A DNA stretch of 64,000 nucleotides from Pseudoalteromonas sp. Z1A8 (GCF_011378855.1 NZ_WTLB01000005.1:78816-142815); one strand, 5' to 3'; numbered from the stretch's first letter, positions 25,746 through 35,199 are shown. A program made the numbers and translations. Notes: generated by a model from the letters alone, not told the origin.

Positions 25746-26483
25746 ATGAGCGAACTTATATATTACGACCTAAAACAAACATCAGGAATGGCAGCAAGCC
25801 TTTCTGTTCAAGTGGCTAAAGAAATTGGCAGACGCATTGTGTCTGGATCATTTGAAGCCGGCAGTTTAATTGATGATGAAGATGCACTCGCTAAACGCTA
25901 CCAAGTAAGCCGTGTAGTAGTACGCGACGCGGTAAAAATCTTAGTAAGCAAAGGCCTACTTGATGTACGCAGAGGTATTGGTACGCGTGTACTACCTCGT
26001 GATAGATGGAATATGCTAGACGATGACGTATTAGCATGGCATTTATCAGCACCACCTAATCGTAAATTTTTAGAGCAATTAATGGACGTGCGCCTAGCCT
26101 TTGAGCCAAAAGCAGCACGTTGGGCAGCTGAACGTGCGCGCCCTGAGGATTTAATTGAAATTGCAGCCGCATGCGAGCGCATGGCTAAAACAGATAACAG
26201 CGTAGAAGATTTTATTATTGCTGATTCTTTATTTCATAAGGCCATTATAAAAGCAGCGCAAAATAGCTTTTTAGCTTCTATGGAAGGCGTTATTTATTCT
26301 GCACTTTTAGTTAGTATTAAAGTAACAAATAAAGACCCGCGCGATAACGGTGCATCTATTCCGTTTCATCGTGAAGTGTACGAAGCCATTGCTGCAAAAG
26401 ATGGCGATAAAGCCGAATTTCTCACCGAAAAACTCCTTAAAGATGCCAGCTTTCGTCTTTCTGCGACAGTAAATAACAAATAG
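25746..26483 (+). CDS. FadR-subfamily GntR regulator, copy A
   Basis: 245 residues. Winged helix at about 18-85 (VQVAKEIGRRIVSGSFEAGSLI, RYQVSRVVVRDAVKILVSKGLL, RRGIGTRV). An FCD effector domain follows at about 105-235, with the metal-binding Asp/His pattern (ADSLFHKAI and PFHREVYEAI). Relatives such as DgoR respond to sugar acids or keto-deoxy acids. The start is secure because the next gene's product has the same N-terminal pattern MSELxYYDL. It has a carrageenan operator in its own promoter and sits in the middle of the locus, so it is the likely repressor. It is followed after 68 bp by a close paralogue. Confidence 0.87.
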   Translation: MSELIYYDLKQTSGMAASLSVQVAKEIGRRIVSGSFEAGSLIDDEDALAKRYQVSRVVVRDAVKILVSKGLLDVRRGIGTRVLPRDRWNMLDDDVLAWHLSAPPNRKFLEQLMDVRLAFEPKAARWAAERARPEDLIEIAAACERMAKTDNSVEDFIIADSLFHKAIIKAAQNSFLASMEGVIYSALLVSIKVTNKDPRDNGASIPFHREVYEAIAAKDGDKAEFLTEKLLKDASFRLSATVNNK

Positions 26484-26551
26484 CCATTGTTTATTGTCGC
26501 AAATTCATATAAATAGTACGTATAAATAAATAATACGGACACTAAGATACT

Positions 26552-27286
26552 ATGAGCGAATTAACATACTACGATCTAAGACGCAGCAGTGCCATGTCAC
26601 CTAGCTTACCGGTACAGGTAGCTAAAGAATTAGGCCGTAGAATTGTTGCTGGCACATATACTCCTGGCACACTGATTGATGATGAAAACCGTTTAGCTGA
26701 ACGTTTTCAAGTAAGTCGAGTTGTTGTTCGTGATGCAGTAAAAATTCTTGTTGGTAAAGGGCTTTTAGATGTACGCAGAGGCATTGGCACTCGTGTAAAA
26801 ACCCGTGATAACTGGGCGTTGCTTGACGATGATGTTCTTGCGTGGCATTTAAGCGCCCCACTTAATCCTGAGTTTTTAACTCAATTAATGGAGTTTCGTT
26901 TAGCATTTGAGCCCAAAGCAGCCAGTGTTGCAGCGCTTCGCGCAGAGCCTGAAGATATTAAAGCCATTGAAGATGCATTAAATGAAATGCAAAGCTCGGT
27001 AAGCGATTTAGATAAGTTTGTTATTGCTGATGCACATTTTCATGGCGCTATTTTACGCGCTTCTCATAATGAGCTATTTATTTCGATGGAATGCGTTATT
27101 TTTTCAGCGTTGCTTGTGAGTATTAAAGTAACAAACCAAAGTGCACAAAGTAATCATGCTTCTATTCCGTTTCACCGAGAAGTATTTGATGCTATTGCCA
27201 CCGGTAATAGCGAAAAAGCACAAGCCCTTACAGAAAAGCTTTTAGCTGATGCTAAATCAAATTTAGCTAAGTTAATGGATATTTAA
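26552..27286 (+). CDS. FadR-subfamily GntR regulator, copy B
   Basis: 244 residues, clearly a tandem duplicate of the preceding gene: same N-terminus (MSELTYYDL), nearly the same recognition helix (RFQVSRVVVRDAVKILVGKGLL) and wing (RRGIGTRV), and the same FCD ligands (ADAHFHGAI, PFHREVFDAI). The recognition helices are alike, so both should read the same operator. The FCD parts differ more, which would let the two proteins sense different effectors, for example a galactose-derived and an anhydrogalactose-derived acid (inference). No separate operator or strong promoter is seen in the 68-bp gap, so it is probably co-transcribed with copy A. Confidence 0.86.
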   Translation: MSELTYYDLRRSSAMSPSLPVQVAKELGRRIVAGTYTPGTLIDDENRLAERFQVSRVVVRDAVKILVGKGLLDVRRGIGTRVKTRDNWALLDDDVLAWHLSAPLNPEFLTQLMEFRLAFEPKAASVAALRAEPEDIKAIEDALNEMQSSVSDLDKFVIADAHFHGAILRASHNELFISMECVIFSALLVSIKVTNQSAQSNHASIPFHREVFDAIATGNSEKAQALTEKLLADAKSNLAKLMDI

Positions 27287-27308
27287 TTCATTTTAAATAG
27301 CACCGCTA

Positions 27309-27340
27309 ACTCATCATTTATTGTGAGAGGAATGATGAGT
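27309..27340. terminator. Hairpin between convergent regulator and aldolase genes
   Basis: Perfect 10-bp stem ACTCATCATT / AATGATGAGT with a 12-base loop. No T-run directly after it. Likely transcript end for both sides. Confidence 0.55.
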
Positions 27341-27388
27341 AGCGATGCAAGCACAACAACGTTTTATCGCAATTTTATTAAAAATTAA

Positions 27389-28009
27389 TTAAAGATAATA
27401 TTCAGCATAATTTTTAGCATTAGTCGTAAATTCTTCTAAACCCATTCCGGCTTTATACAAACCACTTCCTAAACCAAAACCAGTTGCCCCTGCATTAACA
27501 AATTCGTCCTGGTTTTGAGGCGATACACCGCCAACAGGGTAAATATCAATACTAGAAAGCACCGTTGTAATTGCTTTTAAGCCTTTTGGGCCAGCTGTAT
27601 CTGCTGGAAATAACTTAAGCGCGTCGGCACCAGCATGCAGTGCAGCAAAACCTTCAGTGGGTGTATAAAATCCTGGTACGCTGTACAATCCTTTTAATTT
27701 ACTATAACGGATCACCTCTACATCGCTATGCGGCGATATAATAATACGCCCACCCGCTTCAATTACCTGATCAACTTCGTCTTTAGTAACAACCGTGCCC
27801 GCGCCAATAATGGCTATATCTGCGTATTTATCACTTAATAACTTAATACTTTTTAATGCCTCAGGAGAATTAAGTGGCACCTCAATAACGCGGTAACCAA
27901 TATCAATAAGTACTTTTGCATAATCAAGCACTTCATTTGGTGTAATACCGCGTAAAATAGCAATCAGTGGTAGTTGCTTCATAGCATGAGTTAACGTAAT
28001 TAATGACAT
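27389..28009 (-). CDS. dgoA: 2-dehydro-3-deoxy-6-phosphogalactonate aldolase
   Basis: 206 residues, cytoplasmic class I aldolase of the KDPG/KDPGal family. Schiff-base Lys132 in ALKLFPAD, general acid/base Glu43 in VIEVPLNS, plus IIGAGTV and YPVGGVSPQN of the phosphate site. It splits KDPGal into pyruvate and D-glyceraldehyde-3-phosphate. The start overlaps the kinase gene by 10 bp, so the two are translationally coupled. Last gene of the operon ALDH / cycloisomerase / kinase / aldolase. It serves both the galactose and the anhydrogalactose branch. In the carrageenan literature this step is also called DauD; KDPG activity cannot be excluded by motif alone. Confidence 0.9.
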   Translation of the reverse strand: MSLITLTHAMKQLPLIAILRGITPNEVLDYAKVLIDIGYRVIEVPLNSPEALKSIKLLSDKYADIAIIGAGTVVTKDEVDQVIEAGGRIIISPHSDVEVIRYSKLKGLYSVPGFYTPTEGFAALHAGADALKLFPADTAGPKGLKAITTVLSSIDIYPVGGVSPQNQDEFVNAGATGFGLGSGLYKAGMGLEEFTTNAKNYAEYYL

Positions 28010-29007
28010 AATTGAGTTTCCTTTTTAGTTAAAAGACCGGCCTGTACAGCTAGTGTAAACATGCCTTTAGTAGATGCCGTAGCACTGTTTAAAATAGAAG
28101 AAGTGAAGCCGAGTTCTTTTAATGCTTCACAATAGAGAGTGTTTAAACTTGAGTTACCAATTAAATAAACATGCTTAATGTCGTTTAGCTTACTTTTAAT
28201 ACCCGCAAGCTCAGCGCCAATAAGTAAACCAGATAAGTAACTAGGTACGTTTTGCAGCGTTAATTGTTTATCTAGCTTTAAAGTACGCGCACTAAATAAT
28301 GCACTTAATAAACTGCTCTGAACTTGACTAACACCAACGCCTTTTAAAAAACTTGGCATATCTGTTGGTGTTTTATCTAGTGACTCTAGCCCTTCACCTA
28401 AAATGCTTTGTTTAGTCAATAAATCAAACATTTCGCCGGTCATAAACGTACTAAGACTTGTAATAACCGTTTTTTGGTCAGTATCTTTTGCAACTTGAAC
28501 CCACTTAGAGTGAGTACCGGGTAGGCAAAACATAGTCTCACTTAAGGTTTGATTACTTAGCTCACCCGCTGTTTGCTCTACATCTAATACAGCGCCAAAT
28601 ACTTGTACTTCTTCACCGCGCATTACATCGCATACATTATTTTCCATAACGTATTTAACACCCGGCACAATACTAATTTGTAAGCCTGCTTTATTATTTG
28701 CTTTACAAAGGTTTACGCTCATACTACCGAGATTAGCTGGCGCATTTACATAGCCTGTATCTTGCCAACCAATAGCACCGCCTACCATACCCGCCATAAT
28801 AATCGGCGTTTTATGCTTTGATAACCAGCCTGATATATAACTAAGTAATACGGTTTCTAAACAGTCGTTTTTAATACAAAGTACGCCCTGCTCACCATTA
28901 ACAGTATCTAAAATGCTGCCTTTGCCATCGACTAAAAAAGCTCTAAAGTTAGAGCTTCCCCAATCAACAACAATTAATGCTGGTAAGTTGCTTTTGTTAT
29001 CGCTCAT
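28000..29007 (-). CDS. dgoK: 2-dehydro-3-deoxygalactonokinase
   Basis: 335 residues, ASKHA-fold kinase of the DgoK family. N-terminal phosphate loop VVDWGSSNFRAFLVD, then GMVGGAIGW, LPGTHSKWVQV and TFMTGEMFDLL, all typical of DgoK. It phosphorylates 2-keto-3-deoxy-galactonate with ATP to give KDPGal for the aldolase, whose gene overlaps its 3' end. AAGG precedes the start. It lies 18 bp after the enolase-superfamily gene and is driven from the operator-bearing promoter upstream of the aldehyde dehydrogenase. Both sugar branches of the locus converge on its substrate. Confidence 0.9.
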   Translation of the reverse strand: MSDNKSNLPALIVVDWGSSNFRAFLVDGKGSILDTVNGEQGVLCIKNDCLETVLLSYISGWLSKHKTPIIMAGMVGGAIGWQDTGYVNAPANLGSMSVNLCKANNKAGLQISIVPGVKYVMENNVCDVMRGEEVQVFGAVLDVEQTAGELSNQTLSETMFCLPGTHSKWVQVAKDTDQKTVITSLSTFMTGEMFDLLTKQSILGEGLESLDKTPTDMPSFLKGVGVSQVQSSLLSALFSARTLKLDKQLTLQNVPSYLSGLLIGAELAGIKSKLNDIKHVYLIGNSSLNTLYCEALKELGFTSSILNSATASTKGMFTLAVQAGLLTKKETQLCH

Positions 29008-29025
29008 AAGCCTTGCCCTTATTTA

Positions 29026-30189
29026 TTAAATTGATACTTCGTAATGTTTAATAAAATCAAGGTCGGGCTCAATACCAAGGCCTGGACCTTGTGGTAGCGC
29101 AACAGTTCCGTTGTTATTTTTAACTTGCTCGTTAATATTTAGAGACTCTTGCAATAACTGCTCTCTAAATAAGTTTGGCGTTGTATCGTACTCAAGCATT
29201 GGTTGTACTGGGTGTGCAGCACCTGGTAAATCAGGTAATGCAGCCAATAAATGTAGATTAGTACCTACCGCAATAGCCGAGCCCCATACATGGTTTATTA
29301 CAGGCACAAAATGCGCGTGTGCCATGGCTAATACTTTTTGATATTCGGTAATACCACCGAGCGCACACACTTCTGGCTGGAGTAAATCAACGCAGCGGTT
29401 TTTAATTAAGTCTCTAAAGCCCCAGCGGGTAAATTCAGCTTCGCCACCGGCAATGCTCATATCAAGTGCTTCACATAAATCGCGATAGCCTTGATGATCC
29501 TCTGGTGCAACCGGTTCTTCAAACCAGTACACGCCTAAATTTTGCAGCTCTCGACCTAGCGGAATAGCTTCGCGCGCTGTATATGCATGGTTAGCGTCAA
29601 CCATTAGGCGCATATCGCGGCCAATACCTTTACGCACAGCTTCAACAAGCTTTATATCGCGGTCTGGCGAAAGGCCTATTTTCATTTTCATGGCCGTAAA
29701 GCCCATTTCTTTAATACGCTGGCTTTCTTCGGTAAAGCGCTCTTCCAGGTTTGGAAACTTTTGTAGCATCATGCCGTAACCATAAGCCGGAATGCGGTCT
29801 CTAAAAGCACCCCCTAGTAACTTATAAACGGGTTGATCTAAAAATTTACCTGCAATGTCCCACAGAGCAATATCTACACCAGATAAAGACTGAATAGGCA
29901 TGCCTTTTTGGCCATGATCTCGCAATAAGTTATAAACTTTATGCCAAATCACTTCTCTGTCGAGTGGATCCATGCCCAAAATCATGGGTTGAATCACATG
30001 CTCAACAATTGTTTTATTGGCAAACGCAACGCCGCCACCGCCAAAACATTCGCCCCAACCTGTAATACCTATATCGGTACGAACTTCAACTAAATGTGCG
30101 GTACGTTTAGCGTAATACTGCTGCGAATAACCAAGTTCTTCTTCTAGGTCATACTGTAAAACGTGGCTAATAATTTGTGTGATTTTCAT
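29026..30189 (-). CDS. Enolase-superfamily enzyme, probable 3,6-anhydro-D-galactonate cycloisomerase
   Basis: 387 residues, mandelate-racemase-type enolase fold. K-x-K motif Lys168/Lys170 in AMKMKIG, metal ligands Asp198 (MVDANHAY), Glu224 (YWFEEP) and Glu250 (AGGEAE), and His300 in VINHVWGS. This acid/base set differs from DgoD-type galactonate dehydratases, which use a D-x-H motif; a separate DgoD gene is present at 36193. It lies between an aldehyde dehydrogenase and the KDGal kinase, so the likely reaction is anhydrogalactonate to 2-keto-3-deoxy-galactonate. An alternative is dehydration of another aldonate. Family certain, reaction by context. Confidence 0.78.
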   Translation of the reverse strand: MKITQIISHVLQYDLEEELGYSQQYYAKRTAHLVEVRTDIGITGWGECFGGGGVAFANKTIVEHVIQPMILGMDPLDREVIWHKVYNLLRDHGQKGMPIQSLSGVDIALWDIAGKFLDQPVYKLLGGAFRDRIPAYGYGMMLQKFPNLEERFTEESQRIKEMGFTAMKMKIGLSPDRDIKLVEAVRKGIGRDMRLMVDANHAYTAREAIPLGRELQNLGVYWFEEPVAPEDHQGYRDLCEALDMSIAGGEAEFTRWGFRDLIKNRCVDLLQPEVCALGGITEYQKVLAMAHAHFVPVINHVWGSAIAVGTNLHLLAALPDLPGAAHPVQPMLEYDTTPNLFREQLLQESLNINEQVKNNNGTVALPQGPGLGIEPDLDFIKHYEVSI

Positions 30190-30199
30190 AGTCTGTTCC

Positions 30200-31627
30200 T
30201 TAAACCTTTAACGCGCGAGAAACACGTTTATATGCAAGGTAGTCATCTAAAGCTAACAACGAACAATCAACACCCACGCCCGATTGCTTAATACCAAAAT
30301 GAGGTAAATTAATGCTGTATTTAATGCCGTTTACTTGTACTTCGCCAAAGCGTAAATGTTTTGCAAAGTAAGAAATAGTGTCTTCGTTACTACTAAAAAT
30401 AAATGAGCTTAAACCAGCGTCCGTGTCATTTGCATCGCTAAGTACCTGTTCGTTATCACTAAACGTAATAATGCTAATAACGGGGCCAAATATTTCGTCT
30501 TTGTATAGATTCATGCTCGAATCTACACTTGTAAGTACGGTTGGTTCGTAAAAATACCCATTAACGCCTGTAGGTTTTTTACCACCTAATTGTAATTTAG
30601 CGCCTTTTTGCTGTGCATCTTTAACTAGCTCATCAATCCGTTGCCATGAGTTAGCATCCATAACGGGGCCCATATCAATGGCCTCGTTTTTATCAAAACC
30701 AACTTTTACTGCTTTTGCACGAGTAAGTACTTTTTCAATAAATTCGTCTGCAACGCTTTCGTGTACAAATACGCGATTTGGGGTAACACAAATTTGCCCT
30801 GCGTTGGTAAACTTAACACCACAAATCACATCGGCTGCGTTATCTAAATTCGCATCGCTACATACAATGGCAGGTGCATTACCACCAAGTTCCATTGAAT
30901 AACGCTTGATTGACGTAGCACCTGTTGCAATTACATGCTTACCCACATTAGTAGAACCAATTAAAGTAAGTACAGAGGGAATAGTTGACGCTGAAATGGC
31001 ATCGCCTACGGTACTATCTGTGCCCGAAAGTATGTTAACCACACCTGCTGGCAAGCCGATTTGTTCACATAATTCGCCTACAGCATAAGCAGACAAAGGC
31101 GTTTTACTTGACGGTTTTACTACAAGCGGACAACCCGCAGCCATTGCTGGGCCTAATTTATAAGCCAAATTTAATAATGGAAAATTCCATGCTAAAAATG
31201 CAGCCGCTACACCAACAGGCTCACGCGAAAGAACGTGGCTGTGCGTACCTTCATTATCTTTTAATTCTTCATCGGCGATATTAACAATGGCATCAGCGTA
31301 AAAATTAAGGCTATCAACTAACATTTGAAAGTCGTCAGCGGTTGACTGCCATGGTTTAGCCATTTCTAAATGTACGCATTCACGTAAGTGTTGCTCGTTT
31401 GCAATTACTGCATCACGCAGTTTAAGCATCCATTGAGCACGCTCTGTTGCAGGCGTTGTTGACCAACTTGAAAATGCTTCTTGCGCAGACTCTAAGGCCA
31501 TGTTTGCTTCATTAATACCTGCAGCCGAAATTTCGCCTACAACTTCGAGTGTTGCAGGATTAATAATTTCGGTCGTTGCGTCACTCGTTATTAATTTTCC
31601 ACCAATATACAGTTGTTTAGAAAGCAT
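30200..31627 (-). CDS. Aldehyde dehydrogenase, probable 3,6-anhydro-D-galactose dehydrogenase
   Basis: 475 residues, NAD(P)-dependent ALDH superfamily. General base Glu246 in MELGGNAP, catalytic Cys280 in NAGQICVTPNR, cofactor Lys171 in VVKPSSKTP, and the AWNFPLLNLAYKLGPA segment. Because 3,6-anhydro-D-galactose is an open-chain-reactive aldehyde, the first step of its breakdown is oxidation to the acid (DauA in the carrageenan pathway). As first gene of the operon with cycloisomerase, KDGal kinase and aldolase, this enzyme fits that step. GGAG lies before the ATG; a perfect operator lies 86 bp upstream. The superfamily assignment is firm; the exact substrate is inferred from gene order. Confidence 0.85.
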   Translation of the reverse strand: MLSKQLYIGGKLITSDATTEIINPATLEVVGEISAAGINEANMALESAQEAFSSWSTTPATERAQWMLKLRDAVIANEQHLRECVHLEMAKPWQSTADDFQMLVDSLNFYADAIVNIADEELKDNEGTHSHVLSREPVGVAAAFLAWNFPLLNLAYKLGPAMAAGCPLVVKPSSKTPLSAYAVGELCEQIGLPAGVVNILSGTDSTVGDAISASTIPSVLTLIGSTNVGKHVIATGATSIKRYSMELGGNAPAIVCSDANLDNAADVICGVKFTNAGQICVTPNRVFVHESVADEFIEKVLTRAKAVKVGFDKNEAIDMGPVMDANSWQRIDELVKDAQQKGAKLQLGGKKPTGVNGYFYEPTVLTSVDSSMNLYKDEIFGPVISIITFSDNEQVLSDANDTDAGLSSFIFSSNEDTISYFAKHLRFGEVQVNGIKYSINLPHFGIKQSGVGVDCSLLALDDYLAYKRVSRALKV

Positions 31628-31712
31628 TCTGTCGCTCCATTATTATCTACAACACCCTAAGGGCTAAATGACTAAAGTAAGACACACAGGCCTTAATACA
31701 TAATAACTATTT

Positions 31713-31727
31713 AAACATATGATGTTT
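31713..31727. promoter_or_regulatory. Carrageenan-regulon operator copy 3
   Basis: AAACAT-ATG-ATGTTT, 86 bp upstream of the aldehyde dehydrogenase start. Confidence 0.85.
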
Positions 31728-31750
31728 GATTGAGCAAACACAAAATACAT

Positions 31751-32734
31751 TTAGTTAACAAAAAAACTCATATGCCAAGATTTATGAGCATTGCTTTTAA
31801 TTAAGCCTTCCTCTTCACTCGCCATGGCTTTGTGTAAAGAATCGCTATTGCCTATACAAGGTTCTATCCCAAGTACAAAAGGGGGGAGCTGCTCATTGGC
31901 AGACCAACCGTTGTAATTAAACCAAAGCCCCAAGTGACTTATGTTTGTTGATGAAAATTCAAACCCGCAGCTTTGCTGAGCTTTATCATCAACCAGTTTT
32001 ACAACTATATTTTGATCTTTATGAGTGCCCGTATTTAAGTGTTTGCTAAAAACCTTACTTGCAAAACCACTGTTATAGGGCATAACTTTATTTAGCGGCG
32101 GGACTTTAGTTGAGCAGTCACTCCAATTAATAAAGGCACTATTAACGTTATAAAAACGACTAAGCCCTTCATCAACTTTAAACTCCATATGTTTGTTATT
32201 TATTAAAATACGCATCTCTGGTTTTATGGCAAAAATAGGATGCGCTGACCAAACAAAAGGGAGATTGTGAGTTGTGTTATTTTTTACATGGTAATCAACA
32301 AGCAGCCGCTTACTGTGTTTTTTTAAGGTAAACGTTCTTATAAATGTAAAAGTAGAGTCAAAAACCTCAGCTTGTAAGCTAAGTCTTATTTCTTCATCGC
32401 TAATATGGGTATTAGTTATTTGCCATGCTTGGCACCACAATTCACCATGATCATGTGAAAAATGCGTTTTATTGGGGATATGTTCGTACAGCTGAGGAGA
32501 AATACCCGGAAAACATTCATCCCAACCACCGCTATCATGCTCAGAGAAATCATTGTTTTTTGCAGGTTTTAAAGTGATTTGTTTATCGTGAGCAAGCCAC
32601 TCTCTATTGTGTTTTAAGCTTACAATAGAGATGACTTTTGCACCCAACTGAGGAATGACTGTAACAGCAAGCTCACTATTTTTTAGCAAAATAGCCTCAA
32701 AACCATGAGCCTTACAGTGTGTTAAGTTAAGCAC
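31751..32734 (-). CDS. Aldose-1-epimerase-like protein (galactose mutarotase fold)
   Basis: 327 residues, cytoplasmic, GTG start immediately after the SDR stop. Beta-sandwich mutarotase fold: VIPQLGAKVISIVSL, GGWDECFPGI, VWSAHPIFAI with the catalytic-type His, and the Glu in LGIEPCIG. The expected role is to interconvert alpha- and beta-anomers of D-galactose so the dehydrogenase gets its preferred anomer. The sequence is distant from GalM and resembles the DUF4432-like or YeaD-like branches, so another sugar or an oligosaccharide could be the ligand. Third gene of the transporter / SDR / epimerase operon. Confidence 0.72.
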   Translation of the reverse strand: MLNLTHCKAHGFEAILLKNSELAVTVIPQLGAKVISIVSLKHNREWLAHDKQITLKPAKNNDFSEHDSGGWDECFPGISPQLYEHIPNKTHFSHDHGELWCQAWQITNTHISDEEIRLSLQAEVFDSTFTFIRTFTLKKHSKRLLVDYHVKNNTTHNLPFVWSAHPIFAIKPEMRILINNKHMEFKVDEGLSRFYNVNSAFINWSDCSTKVPPLNKVMPYNSGFASKVFSKHLNTGTHKDQNIVVKLVDDKAQQSCGFEFSSTNISHLGLWFNYNGWSANEQLPPFVLGIEPCIGNSDSLHKAMASEEEGLIKSNAHKSWHMSFFVN

Positions 32735-32735
32735 T

Positions 32736-33515
32736 TTAATCGTGATAAATTACAGAACGGCCACCATCAATGATTAAGCTTTGCCCTGTCATAAAACTCG
32801 AATCTGAACTGGCTAAAAACACGGCTGGGTAAGCAATTTCTTCTGTTGTTCCATTTCGTTTTAGAGGATGTACATCGCCCATTGCTTTGCGTGAAGCTTG
32901 CGGATCGTCTGTTTGCTCCCAAGACTTAAACGCCATAGGTGTTTCTATCATGCCTGGGCACAATGCGTTTACTCGTATGTTGTGCTTTGCGTATTCAACG
33001 GCTAAGTTTTTAGTTAACCCTATAACCGCATGCTTAGTTACCGCATACGGAAAATACCCCGGTACAATTTTATAAGAATGCACAGAACCTACATTTATAA
33101 TGCTGCCACGGCCTAACTCTTTCATATGCTCAAGTACGGCTACAGCACACTGCCACATACCTTCAACATTAACCGCAAAGCTATCACGCCACATTTGTGG
33201 CGTAACGTCATCTACGTTTCGCCCGGGGCTAATTAAAGCCGCGTTATTAACTAAAATACTGGGCTTGCCGAGCTCATTAACTACTTTTTCAACCATGTTT
33301 TTTATAGCCGTTTCGTCGCTAATATCGGTATGAGCAAAAATAGCATCAAACCCTTTGCTTTTTAGCTCTGCTACAACACTTTCGCCCATTTCTTTATTTA
33401 TATCAGCAACACACACTTTAGCGCCTTGCTCACAAAATACGCGTGCAACTGTTTTTCCAATTCCATCGGCTGCGCCAGTGACAATAGCAACTTCGTTTAA
33501 TAATCGTGATGACAT
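32736..33515 (-). CDS. Short-chain dehydrogenase, candidate D-galactose 1-dehydrogenase
   Basis: 259 residues, classical SDR. Cofactor loop TGAADGIG (13-20), NNAA (90-93), catalytic Ser144, Tyr157 and Lys161 (YAVTK). Asp38 after the second strand favours NAD+. No separate galactose dehydrogenase is seen in the window, and a lactonase plus a galactonate dehydratase are present, so this is the best candidate for D-galactose to galactonolactone. Related SDRs also oxidise L-fucose or 2-keto-3-deoxy acids, which would connect it instead to the FAH-family protein. AAGGA precedes the start; 11 bp downstream of the transporter. Confidence 0.75.
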   Translation of the reverse strand: MSSRLLNEVAIVTGAADGIGKTVARVFCEQGAKVCVADINKEMGESVVAELKSKGFDAIFAHTDISDETAIKNMVEKVVNELGKPSILVNNAALISPGRNVDDVTPQMWRDSFAVNVEGMWQCAVAVLEHMKELGRGSIINVGSVHSYKIVPGYFPYAVTKHAVIGLTKNLAVEYAKHNIRVNALCPGMIETPMAFKSWEQTDDPQASRKAMGDVHPLKRNGTTEEIAYPAVFLASSDSSFMTGQSLIIDGGRSVIYHD

Positions 33516-33526
33516 AGTTATATTCC

Positions 33527-35098
33527 TTATTTATTGAGCCCAGGGACCAAATCGCGTTCAATGGCCTCAATAGACTTGCCCTTAGTTTCGGGAAGTATGA
33601 ATGCCATAACAATACAGCCTACAATAGCGACGCCTCCGTAATATAAAAACGTATTTGCTGCGCCCATGTTCTCTAATTGCCAAGGGAAAAACTGCTGAAT
33701 ACTCCAGCTAGAAATACTCTGTACTAAGGCGGCAAAGGGTAACGCAACACTGCGTACTCGGCTTGAAAATATCTCCGAGAATATCACCCACATTATTGGC
33801 CCTATCGACATATTAAAGGCGGCTAAAAATGCAAATAAGCCAAATAAAACATACGCAGGACTAATATTTATAGAAGCATTAATAATTGCACCGGTAACAA
33901 CTGGTAGCTCTTTTTTACTGTAAATAGTGGCTAAATCTGCTTTTAGCGCAACATCAGTGCTGTATATTTTATTTTCGAAAACGTGCAGCTTTGTAATATC
34001 TACTTTTTGCTCTGCAACTTTGGTTATTGCTTCACTGTTGAGTGAGTACGTGGCATTTTCAAAACCATACCAAATTGATACATGCGCAACAGCAATAAGC
34101 AGCAAACCGGTAATTGTTAATGTTCTTCTGCCGAGTTTTTCAACAAAGAATATGGCGACCAATGTAAATAATACAGATACCGCACCAAGTACTATTGTTT
34201 GTAAAAAAGAGTTTTCGACGCTCATACCTATTTGCTCAAACACGGTAGGAGCATAAAACAGTACGGCGTTCATGCCAGTTGCACCCTGCACTACTGCGTA
34301 ACATACAGCAAGTAGCACAACAAAACGCATAGGCTTACTAAACAATACTTTAAGTTGCTCTAGTGCACTGTTTTTTGAATCTTCTTGAATGGTTGCTTTA
34401 ATATCATTAAGTACTACTTCGGTATCGGCGTTATTGATCCCCATTCCTTTGAATACAGCGCGTGCTTCTTCATCACGTTTTTTGCTCATTAACCAGCGCG
34501 GCGATTCAGGAATCGTCATTAATAACGAAAACCAAATAATATTAGGCACAATTTCAAAGCCAAGCATATAACGCCAAATATTGGCTTCATTTAACCATTC
34601 AATTGAGCCCATATTTTTGACAAAAAAGTAATTAACAACAAACGCAAATAAACTACCTAACGTTATAAGCAACTGATTAACTGATACAAATTGGCCGCGT
34701 TTATTAGCGGGTGCAATTTCACCAATATACATGGCTGAGACGGTTATGGAAGCAAATGCGACCCCTCCTATAAAGCGTCCAACAACCAGCATGGGGTAAC
34801 TTACCGCAAAAGCAGAAATAACCGTAGAGAGTGAATACGTTAAAGCAATGCCAATAAGTACCTTTTTACGACCAAATTTTTGGCATAAAGTACCTGTAAA
34901 AAATAGTGCGATGATTACGCCAACAATAGCGCAACCCACTACATTACCTGTTTGTAAACTGGTTAGCTCAAACTGCGAACTAACATAGCGTAACGCCCCC
35001 GATATATTGGCCGCGTCTAGGCCAAATACAAATCCGCCAAATGCTGCAATGAGGGAGTACTTAATTGCTTTTGTTGATTGTGTGTGTGTGTCTTTCAA
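33527..35098 (-). CDS. Sugar porter (MFS, SP family)
   Basis: 523 residues, 12 predicted membrane segments. Sugar-porter signatures: GFVFGLDAANISGAL in helix 1, the loop QKFGRKKVLIG, PESPRWLMSKKR before the central loop, and PETKGKSIE at the C-terminus. An extra segment of about 70 residues between helices 9 and 10 is longer than usual. The start codon is TTG with AAGGG at good distance. It imports a monosaccharide, probably galactose or anhydrogalactose, with H+ or Na+. First gene of the operon with SDR and epimerase; a perfect operator lies 102 bp upstream. Confidence 0.9.
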   Translation of the reverse strand: MKDTHTQSTKAIKYSLIAAFGGFVFGLDAANISGALRYVSSQFELTSLQTGNVVGCAIVGVIIALFFTGTLCQKFGRKKVLIGIALTYSLSTVISAFAVSYPMLVVGRFIGGVAFASITVSAMYIGEIAPANKRGQFVSVNQLLITLGSLFAFVVNYFFVKNMGSIEWLNEANIWRYMLGFEIVPNIIWFSLLMTIPESPRWLMSKKRDEEARAVFKGMGINNADTEVVLNDIKATIQEDSKNSALEQLKVLFSKPMRFVVLLAVCYAVVQGATGMNAVLFYAPTVFEQIGMSVENSFLQTIVLGAVSVLFTLVAIFFVEKLGRRTLTITGLLLIAVAHVSIWYGFENATYSLNSEAITKVAEQKVDITKLHVFENKIYSTDVALKADLATIYSKKELPVVTGAIINASINISPAYVLFGLFAFLAAFNMSIGPIMWVIFSEIFSSRVRSVALPFAALVQSISSWSIQQFFPWQLENMGAANTFLYYGGVAIVGCIVMAFILPETKGKSIEAIERDLVPGLNK

Positions 35099-35199
35099 TG
35101 TATTACCCTTAGTTTTATTTTTATACTTTTACTGTGTTGGTAATGAGTGCTCTACAACATATAAAAGAATAACATTGATAGAATTAGTAAAAACAATAT

